DNA from: Halobaculum sp. CBA1158
GTDB lineage: Archaea > Halobacteriota > Halobacteria > Halobacteriales > Haloferacaceae
DNA: 64,000 nt
NCBI RefSeq assembly: GCF_021431925.1
Contig: NZ_CP090373.1
Span: 1-64,000, forward strand
Direction of reading: 5' to 3'
Positions 25,328 to 32,733 of this stretch are shown piece by piece. Position 1 is the first letter of the stretch. Every line of letters starts with the position of its first letter. The translations under genes and the position numbers were made by a program. The notes beneath the pieces were generated by a model. It saw nothing but the letters and a program-made list of their open reading frames with translations, searched no databases and was not told the origin of the DNA.

Positions 25328-25801
25328 TTAGTTCACTAGATCCTCTCTCGCGGTCGCTGTCGACTCCGACGAGACCATATCCCGCCGGACAGTCATGATG
25401 ACGCCGCTTGCGAGCATCAGGACGGCTATCGCAATCATCCCCCCGTCGACACCCATTGCTTCAGCTGCCATCCCCCCGTCCATACTGGAGCCCATTCCGG
25501 AGTCCATGCCGCCACTCATAGGGCCGGTCATCGTCATGAGCCCCTGATTGAGCAGCATCAGTATCGCGTAGCCGATCATAAGCGGCCCACTTGCTGTTCC
25601 GAGGCGGTCAACTGCTGGCGTCAGAAGAATGATTCCGTGGAGAACGACGATCACGCCGAGACCCAGCATAATCCACGCACTGCTGGTCATCGCTGATCCG
25701 GTCGTCGACTGATACACTGAATAGCCCCCGGAAACGAGCGCGATGAGGCTTCCGTAGAGCCGCATCGTCGATATCGACGCGGACGAGTGCTCGTTGTTCA
25801 T
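25328..25801 (-). CDS. Polytopic membrane protein with Met/Gly-rich loop
   Basis: 157 residues with about four membrane helices. Between helices three and four lies a loop dense in Met, Gly, Ser and Asp (residues about 93-118, e.g. GPMSGGMDSGMGSSMDGG). Such Met-rich loops often bind soft metals such as Cu(I) or Ag(I). ATG 25801 (MNNEHSS) excludes a basic, out-of-character N-terminal extension. A metal-sensing or handling role is inferred from the loop and from its place near sulfur and metal-transport genes. Confidence 0.65.
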   Translation of the reverse strand: MNNEHSSASISTMRLYGSLIALVSGGYSVYQSTTGSAMTSSAWIMLGLGVIVVLHGIILLTPAVDRLGTASGPLMIGYAILMLLNQGLMTMTGPMSGGMDSGMGSSMDGGMAAEAMGVDGGMIAIAVLMLASGVIMTVRRDMVSSESTATAREDLVN

Positions 25802-25806
25802 TTGTG

Positions 25807-26061
25807 CTACTTGTCGTGCGTGTTGATCCCGGCGACCTGGTTTGCCGGGCACTTCTGTGTCGTTCCGGTAACGACGAAGATCGCCCCCGCAACAAGGACG
25901 AGTGCTGTGACTGCCAGCCCGATAGTGCCTGCCAGGCCGATATCAAGATAGCCCGCGGCCGCAGCGACGCCAACTGCAACGAGAATCGGTCCAAGGACGA
26001 GCCTGACTTTTCTGTCGAGGCCACCAACGTTCTTTTCCATTACAGGTGTCTCTGGGGCCAT
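25807..26061 (-). CDS. DUF2892-type small membrane protein
   Basis: 84 residues, two membrane helices (about 24-45 and 48-66) with the YgaP/DUF2892 membrane-domain pattern (EKNVGGLDRKVRLVLG, then ...KCPAN). In bacteria such domains are fused or linked to rhodaneses and sulfur handling. Possible starts at 26061 or 26040. It lies 5 nt before the Met-rich membrane protein gene, in the same direction, so the two form an operon. Confidence 0.75.
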   Translation of the reverse strand: MAPETPVMEKNVGGLDRKVRLVLGPILVAVGVAAAAGYLDIGLAGTIGLAVTALVLVAGAIFVVTGTTQKCPANQVAGINTHDK

Positions 26062-26219
26062 AGTATCTTAAAGCCTTGCCAAGAGTATACAATATTCGCG
26101 ATGTGGATCAAAAATACGGGCGCTTGGATAGTCGTGTTCGATCACCTGTAAATAGTAGCCCCTACCGAGTCAGACACCACGCTACGTCAGAATGTCTCCG
26201 CGTAGAGGCTGAGAAGGTG

Positions 26220-26918
26220 TTATTCGTGGGGGCTTCTGAGAGCCTCTTCCCGAAGTTCGTCATGTGCTCGCCACGTCCGGGGCCGCACAGCGATGAACAC
26301 CGCCCCAGCGAACACCAGGGCGACCACTCCGGTAACGATAGCCCCGGGAAGCATCCCCACCGCTGCACTCGCCGGCCACTCAGCGGGGCCGAAGGCCGTC
26401 ACCCGCAGCACCCACGCACCGTTGAGAATGGCAAGTAACGGCAGATACACGCGCCGCAGCCGGTGAGCGATCGCCTCCTCGGCGGAAATCTTCAACGCAG
26501 GCTGGTGGTAGTCCGCGGCGAGCCGGCGGCGCCAGTCATCGGCCGGCTCTCGGGTCGGGTCGAGCCCGACGGCGAAGACGTTTCGCTGGAGCGTCCGCAC
26601 CCGCGAGCGCCACATGTCGTAGGCACGGTACCGGCGCGCCTCGATGACGAGGAAGAGCCCGACGGCGAGGTTGCCGATGAGCAGGACGTAGTGGGGATTC
26701 GAGGGGGTCGTGAACGCCCATGTTAGGATGGCCGCGAGCAGCAACACCGCCCAGTTCGTTGTTCGGTCCAGCCGTTCGCGCCACAACTTCATCCGGTGGA
26801 CCTCGCCCCGGTAGAGGTGCGCCATCGCACCCGACGGCCCCATCTCCTCGTCGAGGAGGCCGCGACCGACGGCCGCATCACCAGCCAGCTCGTCCGGGTC
26901 GGTTGGTGGTTGGCTCAT
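26220..26918 (-). CDS. DUF2270 family membrane protein
   Basis: 232 residues. The conserved DUF2270 N-terminal order (MAHLYRGEVHRMKLWRERLD, then paired helices at about 54-92 and RRYRAYDMWRSRVR) and a C-terminal helix pair (about 170-215) are seen. Function unknown; the family is common in haloarchaea. Its start overlaps the stop of the upstream regulator gene by 4 nt (ATGA), so the pair is co-expressed. Confidence 0.8.
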   Translation of the reverse strand: MSQPPTDPDELAGDAAVGRGLLDEEMGPSGAMAHLYRGEVHRMKLWRERLDRTTNWAVLLLAAILTWAFTTPSNPHYVLLIGNLAVGLFLVIEARRYRAYDMWRSRVRTLQRNVFAVGLDPTREPADDWRRRLAADYHQPALKISAEEAIAHRLRRVYLPLLAILNGAWVLRVTAFGPAEWPASAAVGMLPGAIVTGVVALVFAGAVFIAVRPRTWRAHDELREEALRSPHE

Positions 26919-27331
26919 TTGGGGTCCGGTGGCGGCGTTCGTTCATTATGGGTCTCGAATTCGTCGTACTTCTCGCGGAACTCGGCGATGAGTTGGCCCA
27001 TCATCGCGTACCAGTCGTTGAGCAGTCGCTGCATCTCGTCGGCGACCTCGTGCGGGTCGGCCGGCGAGAACACGTGGTAGTAGCTGCCCGACTCGAAACT
27101 CCGCTTGTCCGCTTCGACGATCCCCGCCTCCTGCAGCCGCTGGAGGGACCGATACGCGGTCGTCCGCTCGCGGTCAATTGCGTCGGCGAGCTCGTCCACC
27201 GTTAGGGGTTCGTCGGCCTTGACGAGGAGTCGGAACACCCGGCGGTCAAGGTCGTTCAGGCCGTGAAAGCAGTCCAGCAGTGACTCACACTCGAGGTCTC
27301 GCCGGAGCATCTCGGACATCGAGTCGACCAC
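26915..27331 (-). CDS. TrmB-like winged-helix transcription regulator, copy 2
   Basis: 138 residues. Same build as the protein at 24749: winged helix (about 25-90, LTVDELADAIDRERTTAYRS) and a nearly identical C-terminal helix (DEMQRLLNDWYAMMGQLIAEFREKYD shared in most positions). The acidic tail ends in a Pro run. It is the first gene of the DUF2270 operon and lies downstream of the sulfur-transport genes on the same strand. Two such paralogues 2 kb apart suggest sensing of related signals. Confidence 0.8.
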   Translation of the reverse strand: MVDSMSEMLRRDLECESLLDCFHGLNDLDRRVFRLLVKADEPLTVDELADAIDRERTTAYRSLQRLQEAGIVEADKRSFESGSYYHVFSPADPHEVADEMQRLLNDWYAMMGQLIAEFREKYDEFETHNERTPPPDPK

Positions 27332-27389
27332 TACCTGTCACCTCCGGGGACGGTGGCAACGACGGTTGTGAGACCGGGCCGTGTTACAA

Positions 27390-27863
27390 TCATGTCCCGA
27401 CCTCCGTCGTGGTGCTGGTGCCCGTCAGCGCAGTCCGGAGCCAGCCTTGCAGATACGCGCCAGTAAACATCCCACCGATCGCCCACAGGATCGGCAGATT
27501 ACCGACGCCGAGACTCGCATAGGCGGCTCCCGGACAGATACCGGAGAGTCCCCAGCCGACGCCGAACACCGCGCCGCCGGCGAGGACGTTCCTGTCGAAC
27601 GCCTTCAGGCGTCGCCCGTACTGACGCCCGGTCAGCGGTGCCCGACGGCCGGACCGCACGGCGAGGGTGATCGTCACGGCAGTCACAGTCGCAGCCCCAC
27701 CCATAACGAGCAGCAAGCCGAGGTCCTCGAACTGGAGGAAGTCGAGGACGACCTCCGGTCGGGCCATCCGTCCGACTGCGAGGCCGACGCCAAATACGAG
27801 CCCACCGACGAAGACGACCGGCAGGAACAGCGGGTGCTGGTCGTGCTCCGGCGTGGGACTCAC
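27390..27863 (-). CDS. YeeE/YedE-family transporter subunit, C-terminal half
   Basis: 157 residues, about four membrane helices, with the conserved SGICPGAAYASLG motif (Cys near residue 113) of the YeeE/YedE (TsuA-like) thiosulfate or sulfur-compound transporters. The family is often one 350-residue protein; here it is split into this half and the one at 27860-28324. GTG at 27863 is chosen because it overlaps the upstream stop (GTGA) and excludes a non-hydrophobic extension. It would import a sulfur compound for the TusA/DsrE/rhodanese proteins encoded alongside. Confidence 0.8.
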   Translation of the reverse strand: MSPTPEHDQHPLFLPVVFVGGLVFGVGLAVGRMARPEVVLDFLQFEDLGLLLVMGGAATVTAVTITLAVRSGRRAPLTGRQYGRRLKAFDRNVLAGGAVFGVGWGLSGICPGAAYASLGVGNLPILWAIGGMFTGAYLQGWLRTALTGTSTTTEVGT

Positions 27864-28324
27864 GGCACCACCCCCAGGGCTGCGACGAGTTGCGCGGTGC
27901 CGACGGCGATCGCTAGGAAGGTGATGACGCCGATGATGGAGGTTCGAGAACCGGAGCCAACGCCACAGACGCCGTGGCCCGAGGTACAGCCTTTCCCGAT
28001 CCGGGTGCCGACGCCGACCAGGAGGCCACCAAAGGCGAGCCGCCACGGCTGGACGTCAGTCGTCCACGGCCCGTCACCGAGCGTGAAGGCGTAGGCAGCG
28101 GCGCCGATGACGATGCCAACCGAGAAGACGACGCGCCAGTCGCGAGACGTCCGATAGCGACTGAATCGCGGCTGATCGGATACGTACGAGAGCGTGGACT
28201 CGAGGAACGTGCTTGCGCCCGCCGGGATGGCCGTCGCGAGATAGATGACGGCGGTGCCGAGGCCGATGAAGACGCCGCCAAGCAGGTACGGGAGCCAGCC
28301 GTTCGGGAACAATGCGTCGAGCAT
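27860..28324 (-). CDS. YeeE/YedE-family transporter subunit, N-terminal half
   Basis: 154 residues, about four membrane helices, with the motif GKGCTSGHGVCG near residues 110-121 that carries the pathway Cys in thiosulfate transporters. Together with the following gene it makes a full-length YeeE/YedE. Its start overlaps the rhodanese-MBL gene stop (28324) and its stop overlaps the next start by 4 nt, so the three are one operon. Confidence 0.85.
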   Translation of the reverse strand: MLDALFPNGWLPYLLGGVFIGLGTAVIYLATAIPAGASTFLESTLSYVSDQPRFSRYRTSRDWRVVFSVGIVIGAAAYAFTLGDGPWTTDVQPWRLAFGGLLVGVGTRIGKGCTSGHGVCGVGSGSRTSIIGVITFLAIAVGTAQLVAALGVVP

Positions 28325-29496
28325 CAGTCCCCCGCCGCGCAGTTGTTCGGCCCCAGTTCCATCGTGAACGCCTCATCGTCGTCCGCACGTGCCTGGCCGA
28401 GGTTCGTCGCGATGATCTCCTCGTAGTTGGCCGGGCGCGGCGGCATATCATCGAGGACGCGCTCGACGAATGCATCCTGGTCGAGACCGAGTAAGTCGAG
28501 CTGTTCACCCAGGTTGCCGAGCGACGCGAGGTACGTACCGTCCGAGCGTGGCTCAGTGGTCTCGCCGAAGTGCGCCGGCCCGACGAGCGTTTCGTCCGGC
28601 AGCGTCAACAGCCGTTCGTGGAGCGTCTCGTAGAGCTGCTCGGCAGCCGCCTGCGCGCCTGCATCTCCTTCCTCGAGGTCGGGGCGGGCGACGCTGTCGA
28701 TGAACAACGTGTCCCCAGTCAGCGCGAGTTCCTCGTCGATTCGGTACGTGGTCATCCCCGAGGTGTGCCCCGGCGTCGCCAACACGGCCAGCGTCGCCTC
28801 ACCGACAGCGAGCGTATCGCCGTCGCGAACGGTTCGCACGTCAGCGGTGTAAGTCACGCCCCGGTCTGCGGCCGCAGCTGGGAGCACGGCTGTCGCGCCG
28901 GTCGCAGCGGCCAGCTCACGCAGGCCGCTGATGTGGTCGGCGTGGATGTGGGTGTCGAGGACGTACTCGACGTCAGCCCCGAGGTCGGCGGCGTCGGCCT
29001 CGTATCGCTCGACGAAGGCGCGCAACGGGTCGATGACCGCCGCAGCTCCGTCGTTGACGACCATATAGGCCAGACAGCCGGACGACGGACGGCGGTACTG
29101 ACGGACCAGCGTGCCGGTCGACAGTTCGACATCGGTGTGGTCGTACAGCCGGGCCCACCCGCGCATCCCGTCGGCGAGGTGGGTGGTGTTGTACCCCGCG
29201 TCTGCGAGCAGGCCAGCGACGAACTCGCTGGACTTCCCTTTCGCACACGTCACCACAACTGGCTCATCAGCCGGGATGTCGGTGACCAGCTCGTCGTCGA
29301 TGCCGTCGAGGAACTCGAAGTACGGCACGTTGATCGTCGTGACGGTGTCGCCGGTGATGTGCCACTCTTCGAAATCGCTCTGTGCGCGTGTATCGAGGAG
29401 GGTGACCCGGTCGCCACCGTCGATGCGCCGTTTGAGTGATTTGGGACTCGTCGGCTCGATGTCCGCCTCAGTTTCCGGGAACTCCGTGGAACTCAT
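28324..29496 (-). CDS. Rhodanese / metallo-beta-lactamase fusion (persulfide dioxygenase-like)
   Basis: 390 residues. An N-terminal rhodanese domain (about 20-125) has its active-site Cys at C84 (VTCAKGKSS). A metallo-beta-lactamase domain follows (about 130-390) with the metal motif H183-x-H185-x-D187-H188 (THIHADH) and later ligands (TPGHTSG, LTGDTLF, GPAHF). It resembles persulfide dioxygenases fused to rhodanese, which oxidise persulfides to sulfite and move the sulfane sulfur. The order (rhodanese first) is a known variant. A GGGAGGT ribosome site precedes the ATG. Upstream is the palindrome GTTTGCAAAC at 29538-29547. Confidence 0.9.
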   Translation of the reverse strand: MSSTEFPETEADIEPTSPKSLKRRIDGGDRVTLLDTRAQSDFEEWHITGDTVTTINVPYFEFLDGIDDELVTDIPADEPVVVTCAKGKSSEFVAGLLADAGYNTTHLADGMRGWARLYDHTDVELSTGTLVRQYRRPSSGCLAYMVVNDGAAAVIDPLRAFVERYEADAADLGADVEYVLDTHIHADHISGLRELAAATGATAVLPAAAADRGVTYTADVRTVRDGDTLAVGEATLAVLATPGHTSGMTTYRIDEELALTGDTLFIDSVARPDLEEGDAGAQAAAEQLYETLHERLLTLPDETLVGPAHFGETTEPRSDGTYLASLGNLGEQLDLLGLDQDAFVERVLDDMPPRPANYEEIIATNLGQARADDDEAFTMELGPNNCAAGD

Positions 29497-29537
29497 ACCT
29501 CCCTCTTACTGACCAGCGTCTAAAAGGATTGCGTTTG

Positions 29538-29547
29538 GTTTGCAAAC
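29538..29547. promoter_or_regulatory. Palindrome GTTTGCAAAC in the rhodanese-MBL promoter
   Basis: Perfect 10-bp palindrome about 42 bp upstream of the minus-strand start at 29496, just upstream of an AT-rich TATA-like element (CCTTTTAGA on the minus strand). Plausible operator for a local regulator such as the paired TrmB-like proteins. Confidence 0.35.
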
Positions 29548-29635
29548 TATCTAAAGCTTCGAAACCCTGTTTTTCTTTGGCATCAATAACGAGCACAGAA
29601 TTATGACTTCTTCGTGGCCGTATTAGTGGATAAAA

Positions 29636-29649
29636 TACGATTATTCGTA
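29636..29649. promoter_or_regulatory. Inverted repeat TACGA-N4-TCGTA upstream of tusA
   Basis: TACGA at 29636-29640, TTAT, TCGTA at 29645-29649, about 70 bp before the tusA ATG, in AT-rich DNA. Possible operator. It does not match the sequence of the TTGTA/TACAA repeat exactly, but both are short symmetric sites in promoters of the same module. Confidence 0.4.
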
Positions 29650-29718
29650 ATTGAGAGATTGTGGCCGACTCGAAATACTCTTGTGCTTTCGGTTCAAGAT
29701 TGTAGACAGAGCGCAATA

Positions 29719-29970
29719 ATGGATTCCGACACACCGACCGAAACGCTGGACGTCACCGGTGAATCGTGTCCGATGCCCGTTGTGAAGACAAAGCAAGCTG
29801 TTGACGATCTCGACAGTGGAGCGCTGCTCGAAGTCCGTGCGACGGACGCGGGGAGCGTCAGCGACATCGACGGCTGGGCAGCCGGAACGCCCGGCGTCGA
29901 GCTGATCGGCCAGTCTGAGGAGACCCAGGCCGACAAGACGGTCTATGTGCATCGGGTGCGCGTCGAATGA
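29719..29970 (+). CDS. tusA: TusA-family sulfur carrier
   Basis: 83 residues, with the hallmark C17-P18-M19-P20 (GESCPMPVVKTKQA) that carries sulfur as a persulfide in the cytoplasm. Length fits the family. ATG 29719 is chosen from the conserved N-terminus (TLDVTGESCPMP). The stop overlaps the DsrE-like gene start by 4 nt. It is divergent from the rhodanese/YeeE operon and would pass sulfur between those proteins. Confidence 0.9.
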   Translation: MDSDTPTETLDVTGESCPMPVVKTKQAVDDLDSGALLEVRATDAGSVSDIDGWAAGTPGVELIGQSEETQADKTVYVHRVRVE

Positions 29971-30560
29971 GTACTGACACCGAGACCGAGGTGACTGACG
30001 AGCACCCTGACGGTTCAGCGACCCGTATTGAAGAGCTGGAAGCCCGTATTGAAACGTTGGAGGCCGAGATGGATGCAACTGCCGGGACCGAGATGGGCGA
30101 CGAGAAGTCGATGGTCATCGTGGCGACGAAGGGGACCCTCGACATGGCCTATCCGCCGCTGATCCTCGCCTCGACCGCGGCAGCATTCGGCTGGGATGTC
30201 ACCGTCTTCCATACCTTCTGGGGGCTGGACATCCTCCACGAAGAGCAGTCGGCGGACCTCAAGCTGTCCGCGGTCGGGAATCCGAATATGTCGGTGCCGA
30301 ACGCCGTGGCGGCGTTACCCGGGATGGACCGGTTGGCGACGACGATGATGGAGCGACGGATCGCCGACAACGACGTGGCGACCATCGACGAGTTGCTCGA
30401 AACGTCGCTGGAGATGGGGGTCGACCTCCAAGCCTGTCAGATGACGATGGACCTGATGGACTACGACGACAACGCGTTCCACGAGGGCGTCACGGTCGGC
30501 GTCGGTGCCGCGACCGCGCTCTCGGAGATGGCCGACGCCGATGTCCAACTGCTCGTATAG
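29967..30560 (+). CDS. DsrE-family sulfur-relay / peroxiredoxin-like protein
   Basis: 197 residues. A short coiled-coil (about 20-40) precedes a DsrE/DrsE2-like fold (MVIVATKGTLDMAYPPLILA, FHTFWGLDI, then a conserved LQACQMTMDLMD with the likely active Cys, and GVGAATALSEM). It would work with TusA in sulfane-sulfur transfer. Translationally coupled to tusA. Larger than bacterial DsrE (about 120-130) because of the N-terminal coil and inserted loop, as in the DsrE2 subgroup. Confidence 0.85.
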   Translation: MSTDTETEVTDEHPDGSATRIEELEARIETLEAEMDATAGTEMGDEKSMVIVATKGTLDMAYPPLILASTAAAFGWDVTVFHTFWGLDILHEEQSADLKLSAVGNPNMSVPNAVAALPGMDRLATTMMERRIADNDVATIDELLETSLEMGVDLQACQMTMDLMDYDDNAFHEGVTVGVGAATALSEMADADVQLLV

Positions 30561-30809
30561 GAACGAACGAGAAGCGAGCCAACAGTTACTCGACACTGCA
30601 AGATCTGCCGCCCGAACGACGAGGGCGGCTTCGTGACCCACGAGTTCTTGCGAGAGCTCGCCGACCACCTCGAAGCCAACGAAGAGTTCGATATCCAGAC
30701 GGCGGGGTTCACCAAATGCCGTTTCCCAGTCCTGGCCAAGCGGTACGTCGTTCGAGATGGCGAAGTCCTCCACGCGGACCTCAGTTCCCCCGACCCGATC
30801 GACGAGTAG
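30561..30809 (+). pseudogene. Start-less CxxC protein fragment behind the DsrE gene
   Basis: Immediately after the DsrE stop, the same frame stays open for 82 codons to TAG 30807-30809. It reads like a genuine protein (HCKICRPNDEGGFVTHEFLR, then LADHLEANEEFDIQ and KCRFPVLAKRYVVRDGEVLH). There is no ATG in the first part; the only in-frame alternative is GTG 30633, which would cut off the CKIC motif. It may be a decayed small zinc/thiol protein, a start lost by mutation, or one translated through an unusual start. Confidence 0.45.
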
Positions 30810-30810
30810 C

Positions 30811-30845
30811 GTTGTTCGTCCCCCGAAAGGGGTGCGGGGCGATCC
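30811..30845 (+). promoter_or_regulatory. Leader element copy 3
   Basis: GTTGTTCG followed by CCCCC, a GAAA loop, GGGG, TGC and GGGG: the C-run can pair with either G-run. 33 nt before the gene at 30879, same strand. Confidence 0.7.
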
Positions 30846-30878
30846 AGTCGTGGGGCGCCCTGCGAGGTGATTGTTCAA

Positions 30879-31541
30879 ATGGGTCACCGCGCACTCGTTG
30901 CGTACGAACGGACAGACGGACAGTACACGCTCCACTACAGCCATTGGGGCGCAGCGAACCTGAAGCTCAAGCACCGAATCTCGGCTGAATCGCCGTTCGG
31001 TGGCGACGACACCGACTCCAAGTGGGCGAAACAGCTGCTGGCTGAACTAGCCGATGGCCTTGAGGCAGATGCCGTCGACGGCTACCTGGCCGGCGAGGAT
31101 CGACCGTCGACGGTCGTCGAGCCGAAGCCCCGCGCCACCGGGCTCACCCTCGACGAGATCGTCGCGGATCATCTCGACTATCTCCACCACGAGGCGTTCT
31201 TCGGGGTGTCGACGACGTTCGAGGTGACCGCGTATCGGACGCTGTGGTTTGGGCTCCAGTACGACTCGGAGACAGTCGAACAGGGAGAGACAGTCGGGAA
31301 CGGCGCGCTCGCGACGGTGCGCTGGTACGACGGCGAGCCGGTCGGCGACGGCCACCTGCAGGGACAGTTCGCGGCCCTCAAAGACGTCGTCGGCGATATG
31401 CTCGACAAGGGCGTCTTCACGCCGTCGACGGCGAGGCAGTACCTGAAACGGAAGCTGGCCGAGCGAGTCGGAGACCGACAGGAGCTGCTCATTCCGACCG
31501 GGGAATCACCCTTCGAGAAGGCGAGTCTCAGCAAGCCGTAA
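30879..31541 (+). CDS. Haloarchaeal DUF6735-like protein
   Basis: 220 residues of unknown function. The start MGHRALVAYERTDGQYTLHY is a pattern I associate with the DUF6735 family of haloarchaea, followed by an acidic alpha/beta region and a basic C-terminal helix (ARQYLKRKLAERVGDRQELL). ATG 30879 is chosen from that conserved beginning; 12 nt upstream ATT is a weaker choice. A leader element lies upstream. Confidence 0.65.
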   Translation: MGHRALVAYERTDGQYTLHYSHWGAANLKLKHRISAESPFGGDDTDSKWAKQLLAELADGLEADAVDGYLAGEDRPSTVVEPKPRATGLTLDEIVADHLDYLHHEAFFGVSTTFEVTAYRTLWFGLQYDSETVEQGETVGNGALATVRWYDGEPVGDGHLQGQFAALKDVVGDMLDKGVFTPSTARQYLKRKLAERVGDRQELLIPTGESPFEKASLSKP

Positions 31542-31578
31542 CACCAATCCCTTAGTGGATATCGGGGGACGCCTAAGT

Positions 31579-31863
31579 ATGGCAAATCAGTCTGAAGATG
31601 ACGTTCGTGTTTGGCTTGTCGAACGGACGTACTCCGATGACGAGCAGAACCTGATCATCCTCACCTACGCAACACCCGATGGAGAACAGTACTATCGGAA
31701 GGAACGCGCACTCACGTCCTTCACCGACGTCCGAGACACGACAGCAGCAGTCGATGCTGAACCCGGCAATCTTGGCATAGTCGATGACCCCGACCTCCAG
31801 GAACAATACGCGGCCGAAGCGCAGCGAATGCAGGAGGTCCACGACCCGGACGACGTGATCTGA
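31579..31863 (+). CDS. Small acidic hypothetical protein
   Basis: 94 residues from ATG 31579, not recognised. A beta-hairpin-like core (DVRVWLVERTYSDDEQNLII, then YATPDGEQYYRKERAL) precedes a helical tail. No Cys or membrane segment. Single gene between the DUF6735-like and HTH-10 genes. Confidence 0.6.
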   Translation: MANQSEDDVRVWLVERTYSDDEQNLIILTYATPDGEQYYRKERALTSFTDVRDTTAAVDAEPGNLGIVDDPDLQEQYAAEAQRMQEVHDPDDVI

Positions 31864-31924
31864 TACCCGCCAGTAGACATCACCCCGGGCCATGGGTTAT
31901 GTCGTAGCAGGCCTTAGTCGGGGT

Positions 31925-32674
31925 ATGCGCGAACTCGTCTTCGCTCTCGAATACGAGCCCGGCTGCAACAGGGTGGCGGACGCCCTCGCCGACCACCCTG
32001 ACGCCCGTGTCCGGTCGCTCTCGCTGCACGCCACTGCCGAGCGTCTCTGGCGGGTTGACCACGCTACCGGCAGCCCGGATGCCCTTGACGCCATCGAGGA
32101 CGCGTTTCGCACCAGCGACTACTACGCCGACTGTTTGGCTACCGAGGACTGCAATGCCACCCAGACCACCCGCGTTCTCGACCGCATGGACGACACGCTC
32201 GTCCTCTACTCCGACTGGGAGCGAACCCCTTCCTGCGCGTCCGTCCCCCACATCGCCCGCGACCACCTCGGCGACGGCGTGCTGTTTGAGACTCGTCACG
32301 AGGGCCACCACTACACGTGGCGACTCATCCACTCCGGAGAGGGCGACGTGTCCGCGTTCTTCGACGCCCTCAAAATCGCCGTCGGGGACTGCGCCCAGAT
32401 GGAGATGCTCCGAACCGCGGACACAACGGCGTCGGGGGAAGGAGTCGACGAGACGCAAAGTGACATGTCTCCGAAGCAAGAGGCCGCGCTTCAGGCAGCC
32501 GTCGAACACGGATACTACGAGTCCCCACGTGAGGTCGACGTCGGCGAACTGGCCGAGCATCTCAACGTGCCGCGGTCGACGCTCACCTACCGGCTCCGCC
32601 GGGCGGAGGAACACTTGGCGAAGCAGCACGTCGCCGGGGAACGATTGCCCGAAGAGCCCCCAGCAACACGCTGA
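31925..32674 (+). CDS. HTH-10 (bacterio-opsin activator type) transcription regulator
   Basis: 249 residues. The N-terminal domain is sensor-like (about 1-150, with Cys in YADCLATEDC and TPSCASV) and the C-terminus is a canonical HTH-10 (about 190-240: LQAAVEHGYYESPREV, then LAEHLNVPRSTLTYRLRRAE). It sits 59 nt before the P1B ATPase gene and is expected to control it in response to metal. Start at ATG 31925, giving the family's usual beginning MRELVF. Confidence 0.85.
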   Translation: MRELVFALEYEPGCNRVADALADHPDARVRSLSLHATAERLWRVDHATGSPDALDAIEDAFRTSDYYADCLATEDCNATQTTRVLDRMDDTLVLYSDWERTPSCASVPHIARDHLGDGVLFETRHEGHHYTWRLIHSGEGDVSAFFDALKIAVGDCAQMEMLRTADTTASGEGVDETQSDMSPKQEAALQAAVEHGYYESPREVDVGELAEHLNVPRSTLTYRLRRAEEHLAKQHVAGERLPEEPPATR

Positions 32675-32682
32675 CCCTTGAT

Positions 32683-32696
32683 TTGGAATACTCCAA
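32683..32696. promoter_or_regulatory. Inverted repeat TTGGA-N4-TCCAA before the metal ATPase
   Basis: TTGGA (32683-32687) and TCCAA (32692-32696) flank ATAC, about 38 bp upstream of the ATPase ATG at 32734. The reverse-complement core GTATTCCA reappears before the aconitase gene near 35301-35310. Possible shared operator of the HTH-10 regulator. Confidence 0.45.
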
Positions 32697-32733
32697 CAAA
32701 GGCTTATCGATCTGACGCACCTACCGTGAGGTG

